The position numbers were made by a program, and so were the translations under genes. From DASZYF01 sp035545535 (GTDB lineage: Bacteria > Actinomycetota > Actinomycetes > Mycobacteriales > CAJCIY01), in the NCBI GenBank assembly GCA_035545535.1, contig DASZYF010000022.1, positions 42,856 to 106,855 on the forward strand: a stretch of 64,000 nt of DNA, given 5' to 3'. The notes below the pieces were generated by a model. The model saw only the letters and a program-made list of their open reading frames with translations, made no database searches and was not told the origin of the DNA. This document shows positions 42,420-51,082 of the stretch, in pieces (the stretch's first letter is position 1; every line of letters begins with the position of its first letter).

Positions 42420-43486
42420 CCGCGAACCCTCGCGGCGTGGTCGTCGTCGGCACCGGGTTCGGCTGCCGCATCCACGTCCCCGCGCTGCGCGAAGCGGGCT
42501 TCGATGTCGTGGGCCTCGTCGGCGCCGACGCCGACCGCACCCGGCGGCGCGCGGACCGCGCGGGCATCGCCCACGCCGGTACATCACTCACCGAGGCGTT
42601 GCGCGTGCCGCACGCCGACGTCGTCATCGTCGCCACACCGCCCGACACGCACGCGGAGCTCGCCGAGGAAGCGGTCGCCGCCGGCCGGCACGTCCTCGTC
42701 GAGAAGCCCTTCACGCTCGACGCGCCCGAGGCCCACCGGCTCGTCGACGCGGCGAACGCGGCGGGCGTGGTCGCCCTCGTCGGTCACGAGTTCCGCTTCG
42801 CCCCGGAACGCGTGACGTTCGGCGACGCGGTCAACCGCGGGCTCGTCGGCACACCGCGCCTCGCCACCTTCATCGGGCACACGTCGTTCCTCGCGGCGTT
42901 CGGCGACGTGATGCCGGGGTGGTGGTACGAGCCGGGCCGCGGCGGCTGGCTGGGTGCCGCGGTGTCGCACCGCATCGACGCCGTGCATGTGTGGCTCGGC
43001 GAGATCGCGAGCCTCAGCGCGGCCCTGCCCGCCCGCTCGGCGGACACCGCCGAGGACTCGGTCTCGGTGCGCTTCCGCCTGCAGAGCGGCTGCGAGGCCG
43101 TCCTGCAGGAGAGCGCCGCCGTCTGGGGCCCCGGGCTGTCGATCACCTCGGTGGCGGGCACCCACGGCACCGTGGCCATCACCGCGGACGGCGTCACGCT
43201 CGCCACCGCAGACGGGACGCGCACGCTCGAGCCCGCGGGCCCGCCGCTGCCGGTCACGGTGCCGCGAAGCGACGACCCGCGCAAGGCGCTGCACCACATC
43301 GAGCTCGAGCCCGCGATCGCGCAGGCGATGGCGCTGCGTGGCCTCGTGGCCGGCCGGCCGCCGGCCGACGACCTCGTCGCACCGGCCACGTTCCGCGACG
43401 GCGCCGCGTGCATGGAGGTGCTCGACGCGATCCGTCGCTCGGCCGCCGCCGGCGGCGCGGAGTGTGAGGTGCGCCGTGCCGGCTGA
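42416..43486 (+). CDS. Gfo/Idh/MocA family oxidoreductase
   Basis: 356 residues: GVVVVGTGFGCRIHVPALREAG Rossmann fold, IVATPPDTHAELAEEAVAAGRHVLVEKPF with the catalytic EKP, and GWLGAAVSHRIDAVHVWLGE in the C-terminal domain. NAD(P)-dependent oxidation of a sugar-like or cyclic alcohol. Overlaps the GntR gene by 11 nt. Confidence 0.9.
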   Translation: MTANPRGVVVVGTGFGCRIHVPALREAGFDVVGLVGADADRTRRRADRAGIAHAGTSLTEALRVPHADVVIVATPPDTHAELAEEAVAAGRHVLVEKPFTLDAPEAHRLVDAANAAGVVALVGHEFRFAPERVTFGDAVNRGLVGTPRLATFIGHTSFLAAFGDVMPGWWYEPGRGGWLGAAVSHRIDAVHVWLGEIASLSAALPARSADTAEDSVSVRFRLQSGCEAVLQESAAVWGPGLSITSVAGTHGTVAITADGVTLATADGTRTLEPAGPPLPVTVPRSDDPRKALHHIELEPAIAQAMALRGLVAGRPPADDLVAPATFRDGAACMEVLDAIRRSAAAGGAECEVRRAG

Positions 43487-44156
43487 GCGCAGCGCGCGCC
43501 GCTTGCGCGCGGTGCGCACCAAGACGAGCTCCGCCGTCGTCGAGCACGTCCTCGACGAGGTATTCGAGGGGCGGCTGCGCGCGGGGGATCGCATCGACCT
43601 CGACGAGATCAGCGCCGAGCTCGGCGTCAGCCGGCTGCCGGTGCGCGAGGCGATGGTCATCCTCGAGCGCGACGGCATCGTGTCCACCACGTACCACCGC
43701 GGCGTGTACGTCGAGCCGTTCGATGCCGCGTCGATCAGCGACGAGTTCGAGATCTTCGGCCTGCTCAGCGGGCTCGCCGTCCGCCGACTCGCCGAGCACC
43801 CGGACCCGCAGACGATCGCCGCGCTCGAGGAGCTCGTCGCCGACCTGCGCGAGGCGAAGCCGGGCGACGCGGACGGGATCTTCGAGATCGTGCAGCAGAT
43901 CATGACGGTGGAGCACCGCGCCGGTGGTTCGCGCCGGCTGCGCGCGGAGCTGCGCTCGCGCACCGGCTTCCTGCCCTACGTGTTCCGGGTCGGCAGCGGC
44001 CGCAAGCACACTGTCACGGTCGCCGCGCACAGCGCTGTGCTGCAGGCGATCGTCGACGGTGACGGCGAGGCGGCGGCGCGGCACCGCTTGGAGGACATCC
44101 GCGAGGCCGGCCGGCGGGCGGTCCGCGAGCTGCAGCGCCGAGGGGTCCTCACCTGA
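43476..44156 (+). CDS. GntR-family regulator (FadR/FCD type)
   Basis: 226 residues: winged helix SSAVVEHVLDEVFEGRLRAGDRIDLDEISAELGVSRLPVREAMVILERDGIV, then an all-helical FCD ligand domain (about 85-220) with HRAGGSRRLR and AHSAVLQAIVDGDGEAAARHRLEDI, whose histidines match the usual metal ligands. Candidate controller of its own operon and of the adjacent TauD/P450 genes. Confidence 0.9.
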   Translation: MPAERSARRLRAVRTKTSSAVVEHVLDEVFEGRLRAGDRIDLDEISAELGVSRLPVREAMVILERDGIVSTTYHRGVYVEPFDAASISDEFEIFGLLSGLAVRRLAEHPDPQTIAALEELVADLREAKPGDADGIFEIVQQIMTVEHRAGGSRRLRAELRSRTGFLPYVFRVGSGRKHTVTVAAHSAVLQAIVDGDGEAAARHRLEDIREAGRRAVRELQRRGVLT

Positions 44157-44216
44157 CCTGCGCCGGGCCCGGCCCACCGCGGCCCACGCCGTCCGGCGGG
44201 CTGCCGGTCGCGACGT

Positions 44217-44231
44217 CTGACAAGGTGTCAG
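44217..44231. promoter_or_regulatory. Palindromic operator, variant spacing (copy 2)
   Basis: CTGACAAGGTGTCAG: CTGACA/TGTCAG arms around AGG, 36 bp before the TauD ATG. Same half-site as the copies at 27771 and 45109, with the spacer one base shorter. Confidence 0.6.
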
Positions 44232-44266
44232 GGCAACGATCTGCGGGAGAACGTCGGAGGACTGGC

Positions 44267-45097
44267 ATGGGCGCGGCCGCGCTGACCGTCACGCCGATCG
44301 CCGGCGCGCTGGGCGCCGAGATCAGCGGCGTCGACCTCGACACCGAGCTCGACGACGACACGATCGCCGCCATCCGGGCGGCGTGGCTCGAGCACCTCGT
44401 CGTCTTCTTCCGCGACCAGCCCATCGACAACGACCGCTTCGTGGCGTTCGCGAAGCGCCTCGGGCCCATCGGGGCCTACCCGTTCGTGCCGGGCATCGAG
44501 GGCCACCCCGAGGTGATCGCGGTGCTCAAGGAACCGCACGAGACCGTGAACTTCGGCGGCATCTGGCACTCCGACACCACCTACCTCGAGCGCCCGCCCA
44601 TGGCGACGCTGCTGCTCGCACGGGAGATCCCGCCGCACGGCGGCGACACGATGTTCGCCAACCAGTACGCCGCCTTCGCAGGGCTCTCGCCGGCGATGCA
44701 GCGCCTGCTCGAGCCGCTCAAGGCGGTCAGCAGCTCCGCGCTCGCCGACGTGAGCAAGACCCGCGAGGACCGGGTGCGCGGGCAGGAGCCGACCCAGGAC
44801 TACGAGGCGGTGCACCCCGTGGTGCGCACCCACCCCGAGACCGGGCGCAAGGCGCTGTTCGTCAACATCGCCCACACGGCGCGCTTCGACGGCATGACCG
44901 AGGAGGAGAGCCGCCCGCTCCTCCAGTTCCTGTTCGCCCACCAGGTGAAGCCCGAGTACACCTGCCGCTTCCGCTGGGAGCCGGGCTCGCTGGCCATCTG
45001 GGACAACCGGTGCTGCCAGCACAACCCGATCAACGACTACCACGGCCACCGCCGCCTGCTCCACCGCATCACCCTCGAGGGCGACATCCCGGCGTGA
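44267..45097 (+). CDS. TauD/TfdA family Fe(II)/2-oxoglutarate dioxygenase
   Basis: 276 residues. Facial triad HSD in FGGIWHSDTTYLERPP and the distal His in HGHRRLLHRITLEGD; 2-oxoglutarate-binding Arg likely in the same segment. LGAEISGVDL and VFFRDQPID are typical N-terminal blocks. GGAGG 7 nt before the ATG. Oxidises an unknown substrate, maybe a sulfonate, sulfate ester or herbicide-like ether. Confidence 0.93.
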   Translation: MGAAALTVTPIAGALGAEISGVDLDTELDDDTIAAIRAAWLEHLVVFFRDQPIDNDRFVAFAKRLGPIGAYPFVPGIEGHPEVIAVLKEPHETVNFGGIWHSDTTYLERPPMATLLLAREIPPHGGDTMFANQYAAFAGLSPAMQRLLEPLKAVSSSALADVSKTREDRVRGQEPTQDYEAVHPVVRTHPETGRKALFVNIAHTARFDGMTEEESRPLLQFLFAHQVKPEYTCRFRWEPGSLAIWDNRCCQHNPINDYHGHRRLLHRITLEGDIPA

Positions 45098-45107
45098 ACC
45101 CCTCCTG

Positions 45108-45129
45108 ACCCTGACGCATGTGTCAGGGT
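45108..45129. promoter_or_regulatory. Palindromic operator CCCTGAC-N6-GTCAGGG (copy 3)
   Basis: CCCTGACGCATGTGTCAGGG (45109-45128) with one more flanking pair. It overlaps the CAGGGT -10-like element 7 nt before the P450 GTG, so binding would block transcription. Confidence 0.7.
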
Positions 45130-45136
45130 TGGGGCC

Positions 45137-46303
45137 GTGGAGACCGATGCCCTGCTGGCGTTCCTGACCGCACAACCGCACGAGCGCTGGGTGGGCCAGC
45201 GGGCTGAGGCGGCGGTCACGTCACGGGTCAACTCGATGGGCCAGTCCGACTTCAACGTCACCCGCTTCGCGGACTGCGAGGCGGTGCTGCGCGACTCGGA
45301 GACGTTCTCGTCGTCGATCAACGCCGAGGTGATCGGCCAGTTCATGGGCGACCTCATCCTCGCCATGGACGGTCGTCAGCACGGTCAGTACCGCAAGCTC
45401 GTCTCGCACGCCTTCCGCCCGTCGGTGCTCGCGCAGTGGGAGGCGACGCTCGTGCTGCCGACGATCACGCGCATCCTCGACGCGGTCGTGGCGAAGGGCA
45501 CCGGCAAGGGGGAGCTGGTCGGGGACGTGACGTACCCGTACCCGGTGCAGATCATCTGCGCGATGGTCGGCGTGCCGCTCGACGACGTCGACCAGTTCGC
45601 CCTGTGGGCGCTGCAGATCAACACCGGCCCCCTCGCGCCCGAGCAGGGGATGATCGCGTCGAAGGCGATGCGCGACTACCTCACGCCCATCGTCGAGGCG
45701 CGGAAGGCCGAGCCGCGCGACGACCTCATCAGCGAGCTGGTGCAGGCCGAGGTCGACGGCGAGAAGCTCACCGACGAGAAGATCTACGGCTTCCTGCGAC
45801 TGCTGCTGCCCGCCGGCGCGGAGACGACCTATCGGATGATGGGCAACGTCCTCACCGCGCTGCTCAACCACCCCGAGGCGATGCAGCGCTGCCGGACCGA
45901 CGCCGCGTACCTCGACAAGGCGATCGAGGAGACCCTGCGGTGGGAGGCCTCGGTCACCACCGTCAGCCGCGTCACCACCCGAGACGTCGAGCTCGGCGGC
46001 TGCCCGATCCCGAAGGGCTCGCCGGTCACGGTGGTGAACGGCTCGGCCAACCGTGACGAGCGCAAGTACGCGGACCCCGACGTGTGGGACCCCGAGCGTC
46101 CCGACGAGGGTCACCTCGCGTTCGGATGGGGGGCGCACCTGTGCCTCGGCATGCACCTCGCCCGCCGCGAGCTGCGGGTTGGTGTCGCCGAGGTCTTGCG
46201 GCGGCTGCCCAACCTCCGGCTCGACCCGGACATGCCGGCGCCGACCATCATGGGCGAGGCCTTCCGGGGCCCGGACGCCCTGCACGTCCTGTTCGACGCC
46301 TGA
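45137..46303 (+). CDS. Cytochrome P450 (bacterial class I type)
   Basis: 388 residues, somewhat short. I-helix LLPAGAETTYRMM, K-helix ETLR, and heme loop LAFGWGAHLCLGMHLARREL with the Cys ligand. Needs ferredoxin partners, none of which are adjacent. Controlled by the palindrome over its promoter and positioned after the TauD gene. Confidence 0.94.
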   Translation: METDALLAFLTAQPHERWVGQRAEAAVTSRVNSMGQSDFNVTRFADCEAVLRDSETFSSSINAEVIGQFMGDLILAMDGRQHGQYRKLVSHAFRPSVLAQWEATLVLPTITRILDAVVAKGTGKGELVGDVTYPYPVQIICAMVGVPLDDVDQFALWALQINTGPLAPEQGMIASKAMRDYLTPIVEARKAEPRDDLISELVQAEVDGEKLTDEKIYGFLRLLLPAGAETTYRMMGNVLTALLNHPEAMQRCRTDAAYLDKAIEETLRWEASVTTVSRVTTRDVELGGCPIPKGSPVTVVNGSANRDERKYADPDVWDPERPDEGHLAFGWGAHLCLGMHLARRELRVGVAEVLRRLPNLRLDPDMPAPTIMGEAFRGPDALHVLFDA

Positions 46304-46380
46304 CCGCTGAGGCGCCGGAGCGGAGACCAGGGGAGAGGCGCGGCCCGCCCCGGCGCTTCCGCGCATCCTGCGGTGATGCA

Positions 46381-46434
46381 GATGTGACGAGGATGTGAGG
46401 CTCACATCTCGATCACACGTACCCCTCACACAAT
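46381..46434 (+). promoter_or_regulatory. Autoregulatory region and -10 of the two-component operon
   Basis: GATGTGA at 46381 and 46392 (11-bp spacing), the perfect palindrome GATGTGAG-g-CTCACATC (46392-46408) and TCACA at 46402 and 46413 (11 bp). A -10-like CACAAT (46429-46434) lies 6 nt before the GTG. The phased repeats fit an OmpR-family dimer. Confidence 0.7.
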
Positions 46435-46440
46435 GGTCCC

Positions 46441-47127
46441 GTGCGCGTGCTGGTGATCGAGGATGAGCGCCGCATGCTGGCGCTGCTGCGCCGCGGCCTG
46501 GTCGAGGAGGGCTACGCGGTCGACGTGGCCGAGGACGGGCGCGAGGGCCTCTGGATGGCCTCCGAGGTCGACTACGCGGCGGTCATCTGCGACGTGATGC
46601 TGCCGTCGCTCGACGGCTTCGAGGTCTGCCGCGAGATGCGCCGGGCCGGTCGGTGGGCGCCGGTCATCCTGCTCACCGCGCGGGACGCGGTGGAGGACCG
46701 GGTGCGCGGCCTCGACGCCGGCGCCGATGACTACCTCACCAAGCCGTTCTCGTTCGCCGAGCTCGCCGCCCGCGTGCGAGCGCTGGTCCGTCGTGGCGCG
46801 GTCGAGCGGCCGGCGGCCATCGAGGTGGGCGACCTCGTCGTCGACACCGTCGCGCACACCGTCACCCGCGCCGGCGTCGAGGTGTCGCTGTCGGCGAAGG
46901 AGCTCGCGATGCTCGAGCTGTTCGCGCGGCACCCCGACGAGGTGCTCACGCGCAGCCGCATCCTCGAGCACGTCTGGGACTTCGCCTTCGACCCCGCGAG
47001 CAACATCGTCGACCAGTACGTCGGGTACCTCCGTCGCAAGATCGACAAGCCGTTCGGGCGCAACGACCTGCAGACCGTGCGCGGCGCGGGCTACCGCCTG
47101 CGCGCGTCGCACGGTTCTTCGTCGTGA
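46441..47127 (+). CDS. OmpR-family response regulator
   Basis: 228 residues: receiver VLVIEDERRMLALL with phospho-acceptor D51 in AAVICDVMLPSLDGFEV, LLTARD and the Lys in DYLTKPFSF, then a Trans_reg_C winged helix (VSLSAKELAMLELFARHPDEVLTRSRI...DQYVGYLRRKID). Resembles MprA/TcrA-type regulators. Leaderless GTG. In operon with the sensor kinase and UppP. Confidence 0.93.
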   Translation: MRVLVIEDERRMLALLRRGLVEEGYAVDVAEDGREGLWMASEVDYAAVICDVMLPSLDGFEVCREMRRAGRWAPVILLTARDAVEDRVRGLDAGADDYLTKPFSFAELAARVRALVRRGAVERPAAIEVGDLVVDTVAHTVTRAGVEVSLSAKELAMLELFARHPDEVLTRSRILEHVWDFAFDPASNIVDQYVGYLRRKIDKPFGRNDLQTVRGAGYRLRASHGSSS

Positions 47128-47161
47128 CTCCCTCGTGACCCCACGGTGACTTCACTGTGAC
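47124..47161 (+). repeat. Four GTGAC boxes at exact 11-bp spacing between regulator and kinase
   Basis: GTGAC occurs at 47124, 47135, 47146 and 47157; the first overlaps the regulator stop and the last is the kinase start codon. GTGAC/GTGAG with the same 11-bp period occurs upstream of the regulator gene (46384, 46395). Confidence 0.7.
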
Positions 47162-48566
47162 CGCGCTGCGCCTGCCGAAGAGCGTCCGCGCCCGCCTCGT
47201 CGTCGGCAGCACGTTCGCCGCGTTGGTCATCGGCGTGGCGAGCGCGCTGATCCTCACGCTCTCGCTCGACCACGGGCTGAGCACGAGCCTCGACGCGGCG
47301 CTCGCCGCGCGCGCACAGGACCAGGTCGCGGCGCTCCCGCCGGACAACGGCGCCGACGAACGCGTCGCGATCATCGACGGCATGCGGGACGTCGGCGCGT
47401 TCGCCGTCGTCGTCGCCTCCGACGGCACGGTCGCCGGCGCCGAGCCGAGCCGGTTCCCCCGTCGCCTCCTCAACGCGGTCCGGGCGCTCGGGCCGGGTCC
47501 GCGCAACACGTTCCTCACCGTCGGCAGCATCGACATGCGGGTGCGGGTCGAACCCGCAACCGTGCACGGCACGCACTGGACCGTGATCGTCGGCATCGAC
47601 TCGGGGCAGGCGGAGGACGCCATCGACGACGTGCAGATCGCGCTCGCGATCGTCGGACCGATCCTGCTCGTCATCGTCGCCATCGGCGCATGGGTCGTGT
47701 CGGGCTCCGCCCTGCGCCCCGTCAACCGGCTCCGCCGCGACGCGGCTGCGCTCGGAACGCACGACGTCGCGGTGCGGCTGTCGGTGCCGGACACCCGTGA
47801 CGAGATCGCCGATCTCGCCCAGACGTTCAACGGTCTGCTCGATCGGCTGCACAAGAGCCTGGCCCGCCAGCGCGACCTCGTGGCCGACGCCGGACACGAG
47901 CTGCGCACGCCGCTCGCCGTGCTCCGCACCGAGCTCGAGCTCGCCGACCGGCCGGGACGCAGCGCCGAAGACCTCGCGGACGCCGTCGCGCACGCCCGCA
48001 TCGAGGTCGAGCGCCTGTCGCGGCTCGCCGACGACATGCTGTTCCTCGCGCACGCCGACGACGGGTCGCTGCGGCTGTCCTGCGAGCGGGTCGACTGCTA
48101 CGAGCTGCTGCACGCGGCGACCCGGGCGCTGCGGGGCACCGCGGCGCAGGCAGGGGTGCGGCTCGTCGTGCGCTGCCCGTCACCGCTCATCGTGTGGGCG
48201 GACCCTGTGGTGCTGCGGCGCGCGGTCGACAACCTCCTCAGCAACGCGGTGCGGGCGTGCGACGGCGGCGGGCTCGTCGTCGCGTCCGCGAGCACCGACG
48301 CCGACACCGTCGTGCTCACCGTCGCCGACGACGGCCCCGGCTTCGACGAGCTCCTGCTCCCGCGCGCCTTCGACCGGTTCACCACCGGTGCCTCGACGCG
48401 GAGCTCGGGGAGCGGCCTCGGGCTCGCCATCACGGCCGAGATCGCGAGCGCGCACGGCGGCACCGTCGAGGCGCGCAACGCCGCCGACGGCGGCGCCGAA
48501 GTGAGCGTGCGCATCCCGCGCGCCGCAACCCCCGCCCACCCTGATCTGGAAGGCACCCCCGCGTGA
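47157..48566 (+). CDS. Two-component sensor histidine kinase
   Basis: 469 residues: TM1 (about 14-36), an extracytoplasmic domain (about 38-158), TM2 (about 160-182), HAMP, phospho-acceptor H247 in VADAGHELRTPLAVL, N-box DNLLSNAVRAC, G-boxes ADDGPGFDE and SGLGLAI. Senses an envelope signal and pairs with the preceding regulator. GTGA overlap with uppP suggests the signal concerns cell-wall lipid carrier supply. Confidence 0.93.
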   Translation: MTALRLPKSVRARLVVGSTFAALVIGVASALILTLSLDHGLSTSLDAALAARAQDQVAALPPDNGADERVAIIDGMRDVGAFAVVVASDGTVAGAEPSRFPRRLLNAVRALGPGPRNTFLTVGSIDMRVRVEPATVHGTHWTVIVGIDSGQAEDAIDDVQIALAIVGPILLVIVAIGAWVVSGSALRPVNRLRRDAAALGTHDVAVRLSVPDTRDEIADLAQTFNGLLDRLHKSLARQRDLVADAGHELRTPLAVLRTELELADRPGRSAEDLADAVAHARIEVERLSRLADDMLFLAHADDGSLRLSCERVDCYELLHAATRALRGTAAQAGVRLVVRCPSPLIVWADPVVLRRAVDNLLSNAVRACDGGGLVVASASTDADTVVLTVADDGPGFDELLLPRAFDRFTTGASTRSSGSGLGLAITAEIASAHGGTVEARNAADGGAEVSVRIPRAATPAHPDLEGTPA

Positions 48567-49474
48567 GCGCACTGTCCTGGACCGAAGCGGCCGTCGTCGG
48601 CGCGATGCAAGGCGTCGCCGAGCTGTTCCCCGTGTCGAGCCTCGGCCACAGCGTGCTGCTCCCAGCGCTCATCGGCGGCAGGTGGGCGCGCGACCTCGAC
48701 GTCAGCAAGGCGGAGTCGCCGTACCTCGCGTTCATCGTCGGCCTGCACGTGGCCACCGCGCTCGCGCTGCTCCTGTACTTCCGTCGCGACTGGGCGCGCA
48801 TCATCCGCGGTCTCTTCTCGAGCATCGGCAAGCGCAAGGTCGAGACGCCGGACGAGCGCCTGGCGTGGCTGCTCGTGCTCGCGACCATCCCGGTCGGCCT
48901 CACCGGGTTGCTGCTCGAGCACACGTTCCGCACCGTCCTCGCCAAGCCGATGCCCACGGCAGCGTTCCTCTGCGCGAACGGCGTGCTGCTGCTCGTCGTC
49001 GAGCAGCGTCGTCGGGCCGCCGGCGCTGAGGTCTCGGTGCAGGAGGCCCCGCTCGACGAGCGCGAGACCGGCATCGAGGTCGACCGCCGCCTCGCATCGC
49101 TCTCGGTCACGCGCACGGTCGCGGTGGGCGCCACGCAGATCGCTGCGCTCGCTCCCGGGATCAGCCGCAGCGGCATCGCCTTCGCCGGCGGCCTCCGCGC
49201 CGGCCTCGACCACGAAGAGGCGGCGCGCTTCTCGTTCCTCCTGGCGACGCCCGTGATCCTCGCCGCCGGCGTGCTGAAGCTGCCCGACCTCACCGGGCCC
49301 CTCGGCAACGGCATCCGTGGCCAGGTCCTGCTCGGCAGCGCGTTGTCCGGGGTCGGCGCCTACCTCTCGGTGGCACTCCTCGTCCGCTGGTTCCGCAGCC
49401 GGTCGGCGCGCGCCTTCGGGGTCTACTGCCTCGCCGCCGGCGCGATCAGCCTGCTCGTCCTCGGGCTGCGCTGA
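48563..49474 (+). CDS. uppP: Undecaprenyl-diphosphatase (BacA/UppP)
   Basis: 303 residues, polytopic. Two conserved re-entrant motifs: QGVAELFPVSSLGHS (near residue 17-30) with the catalytic Glu/Ser/His, and APGISRSGIAFAGG. Recycles undecaprenyl diphosphate for peptidoglycan synthesis and gives bacitracin resistance. Translationally coupled to the sensor kinase, an arrangement fitting a cell-envelope-stress response. Confidence 0.93.
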   Translation: MSALSWTEAAVVGAMQGVAELFPVSSLGHSVLLPALIGGRWARDLDVSKAESPYLAFIVGLHVATALALLLYFRRDWARIIRGLFSSIGKRKVETPDERLAWLLVLATIPVGLTGLLLEHTFRTVLAKPMPTAAFLCANGVLLLVVEQRRRAAGAEVSVQEAPLDERETGIEVDRRLASLSVTRTVAVGATQIAALAPGISRSGIAFAGGLRAGLDHEEAARFSFLLATPVILAAGVLKLPDLTGPLGNGIRGQVLLGSALSGVGAYLSVALLVRWFRSRSARAFGVYCLAAGAISLLVLGLR

Positions 49475-49624
49475 CGCGAGAACGGGCCGCTGCCCAACCT
49501 CCGGCTCGGCCGCCGTTGATGCGCCGACCGTCCCTGCCCGCCGACCCCGAAGGGCTGGATGACTGCGATGGGCGACCCCTCGGCCACGCGATCGCGCAGC
49601 GGTGCGCGGAGATCGGCGCCTACC
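49475..49624. other. Intergenic stretch without a convincing gene
   Basis: The 150 bp between convergent uppP and P450 hold no clear terminator. GCTGCCCAACCTCCGGCTCG (starting at 49491) is identical to a 20-nt piece of the P450 at 46204, possibly a gene remnant. Confidence 0.4.
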
Positions 49625-51082
49625 TCAGCGCAGTGATCCCTGGTGCAGCGGCTCCAGCTGCACGGGCATGCCGTCGGCCGGCACCGGAAGCGACGTGAGG
49701 TCCCAGGTGGTGCGGTAGCCGGGAGGCACGGTGAACCGGCGGGTGCGGAGCAGGTGGTGCACCAGCGTCTTCACCTCGTTGACCCCGAACGTCATCCCGA
49801 TGCACTTGTGTGCGCCCCCGCCGAACGGCACGTAGGCGAAGCGGTGCTGCTTGTCCTCGCGTCGACCTTCGGCGAACCGCTCCGGGTCGAACGCGAGCGG
49901 GTTCGACCAGATCTCGGGCATGTAGTGGTTGAACCACGGGGAGATGCCGACGAGGGTGCCCGCGGGGACGAAGTGGCCGACGAGCTCGGTGTCGGCAACC
50001 GTCTTGCGGGCGAGCGACGGCACCGGCGCCACGATGCGGAGCGTCTCCTTGATGCAGAGGTCGAGCGTGGTCAGGCTGTCGAGCACGTCGAGCGACAGCG
50101 GCCCGTCGACGGCCAGCGACTCCGCGCGGGCCTTCTCCTGCCACTCCGGGTGCGCGGCGAGCTGGCCGACGACTGCCGACGAGGTGATCGTCGAGGTGTC
50201 GTGCGCCGCCATCATCAGGAAGATCATGTGGCTCACGACGTCGTCGTCGCTGAACGTCTCGCCGTCGTCGGTGCGCGCGTGGCACAGCGCTGCGAACAGG
50301 TCGTCGCCGTCGGTCGCCCGCTTCGCGGGCAGCCGCGAGCGGAAGAACTCCTCGAGCACCGCTCGGCCCTTGAGGCCGCGGGCCCACTTCCCGTTGCCGA
50401 TGGGCTTGCGCACGACCGCAGTGCCGGCCCGGACGGTGTCGACGAACGCGGTGTGCAGCCGGTCCGCCGCTGCGTCGAGCTCGCCGCCCATGAAGATGTC
50501 GGATGCGATGTCGAGCGAGAGCTTCTTGATCGACGGGTACATGAAGACCTGCGCATGCATCGGCCAGCCCGCGATGTCCTTCTGCGCGAGCTCATCGACC
50601 CGGTTCAGGTACGTCGCGAGCCGGTCCCGGACGAAGGCCTCCTGCATGATCCGGCGGTGCAGCATGTGCTCACCTGCGTCGAGCAGCATCAGCCCGCGGC
50701 GGAAGAACGGGCCGATGAAGTACTCCCAGCCGGTCTGCGAGAACGCCTTGTCCGCGTTGGCCAGCACCGCCTGCGTCGCGTCCGGCCCGAGCGCGGTGAC
50801 CATGCGGATGCCGAACGCGCGGTTCCACGACACCGGGCCGTAGGTGTCGTAGCAGCGCTGCGTGAAGCGCGGGCCATCGAGCAGCGCCTCGACGCTGCGG
50901 CCGATCACGGGCAGGCCGCCGCTGCCGTCGACGGGGCGCAGCGCGCTGCCGGCCGGCGGTTGTGCGAACGGCACGTGCGGCCACCGCTTGCGGTGCAGGA
51001 CCGCGCGCAGCGCCCGGCCGCCGGGCAGCGCGTTGAACCGCAGCCGGTCCGGGTGCTCCCAGGTGCTCGTCGCGGTGCTCAT
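49625..51082 (-). CDS. Cytochrome P450
   Basis: 485 residues. I-helix FLMMAAHDTSTITSS, K-helix CIKETLRIVAP, PERF-like DPERFAEG and heme loop YVPFGGGAHKCIGMTFG. Length and the FGGGxHxCxG form resemble fatty-acid/sterol-type P450s. Overlaps the MpaB gene (ATGA), and forms the end of a minus-strand block with MpaB, TetR, LLM and FadD. Confidence 0.94.
   Translation of the reverse strand: MSTATSTWEHPDRLRFNALPGGRALRAVLHRKRWPHVPFAQPPAGSALRPVDGSGGLPVIGRSVEALLDGPRFTQRCYDTYGPVSWNRAFGIRMVTALGPDATQAVLANADKAFSQTGWEYFIGPFFRRGLMLLDAGEHMLHRRIMQEAFVRDRLATYLNRVDELAQKDIAGWPMHAQVFMYPSIKKLSLDIASDIFMGGELDAAADRLHTAFVDTVRAGTAVVRKPIGNGKWARGLKGRAVLEEFFRSRLPAKRATDGDDLFAALCHARTDDGETFSDDDVVSHMIFLMMAAHDTSTITSSAVVGQLAAHPEWQEKARAESLAVDGPLSLDVLDSLTTLDLCIKETLRIVAPVPSLARKTVADTELVGHFVPAGTLVGISPWFNHYMPEIWSNPLAFDPERFAEGRREDKQHRFAYVPFGGGAHKCIGMTFGVNEVKTLVHHLLRTRRFTVPPGYRTTWDLTSLPVPADGMPVQLEPLHQGSLR

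Noticed and set aside
49516..49698. Plus-strand small frame after uppP
   Set aside because: Runs into the 3' end of the convergent P450 gene and has no ribosome site or recognisable pattern.
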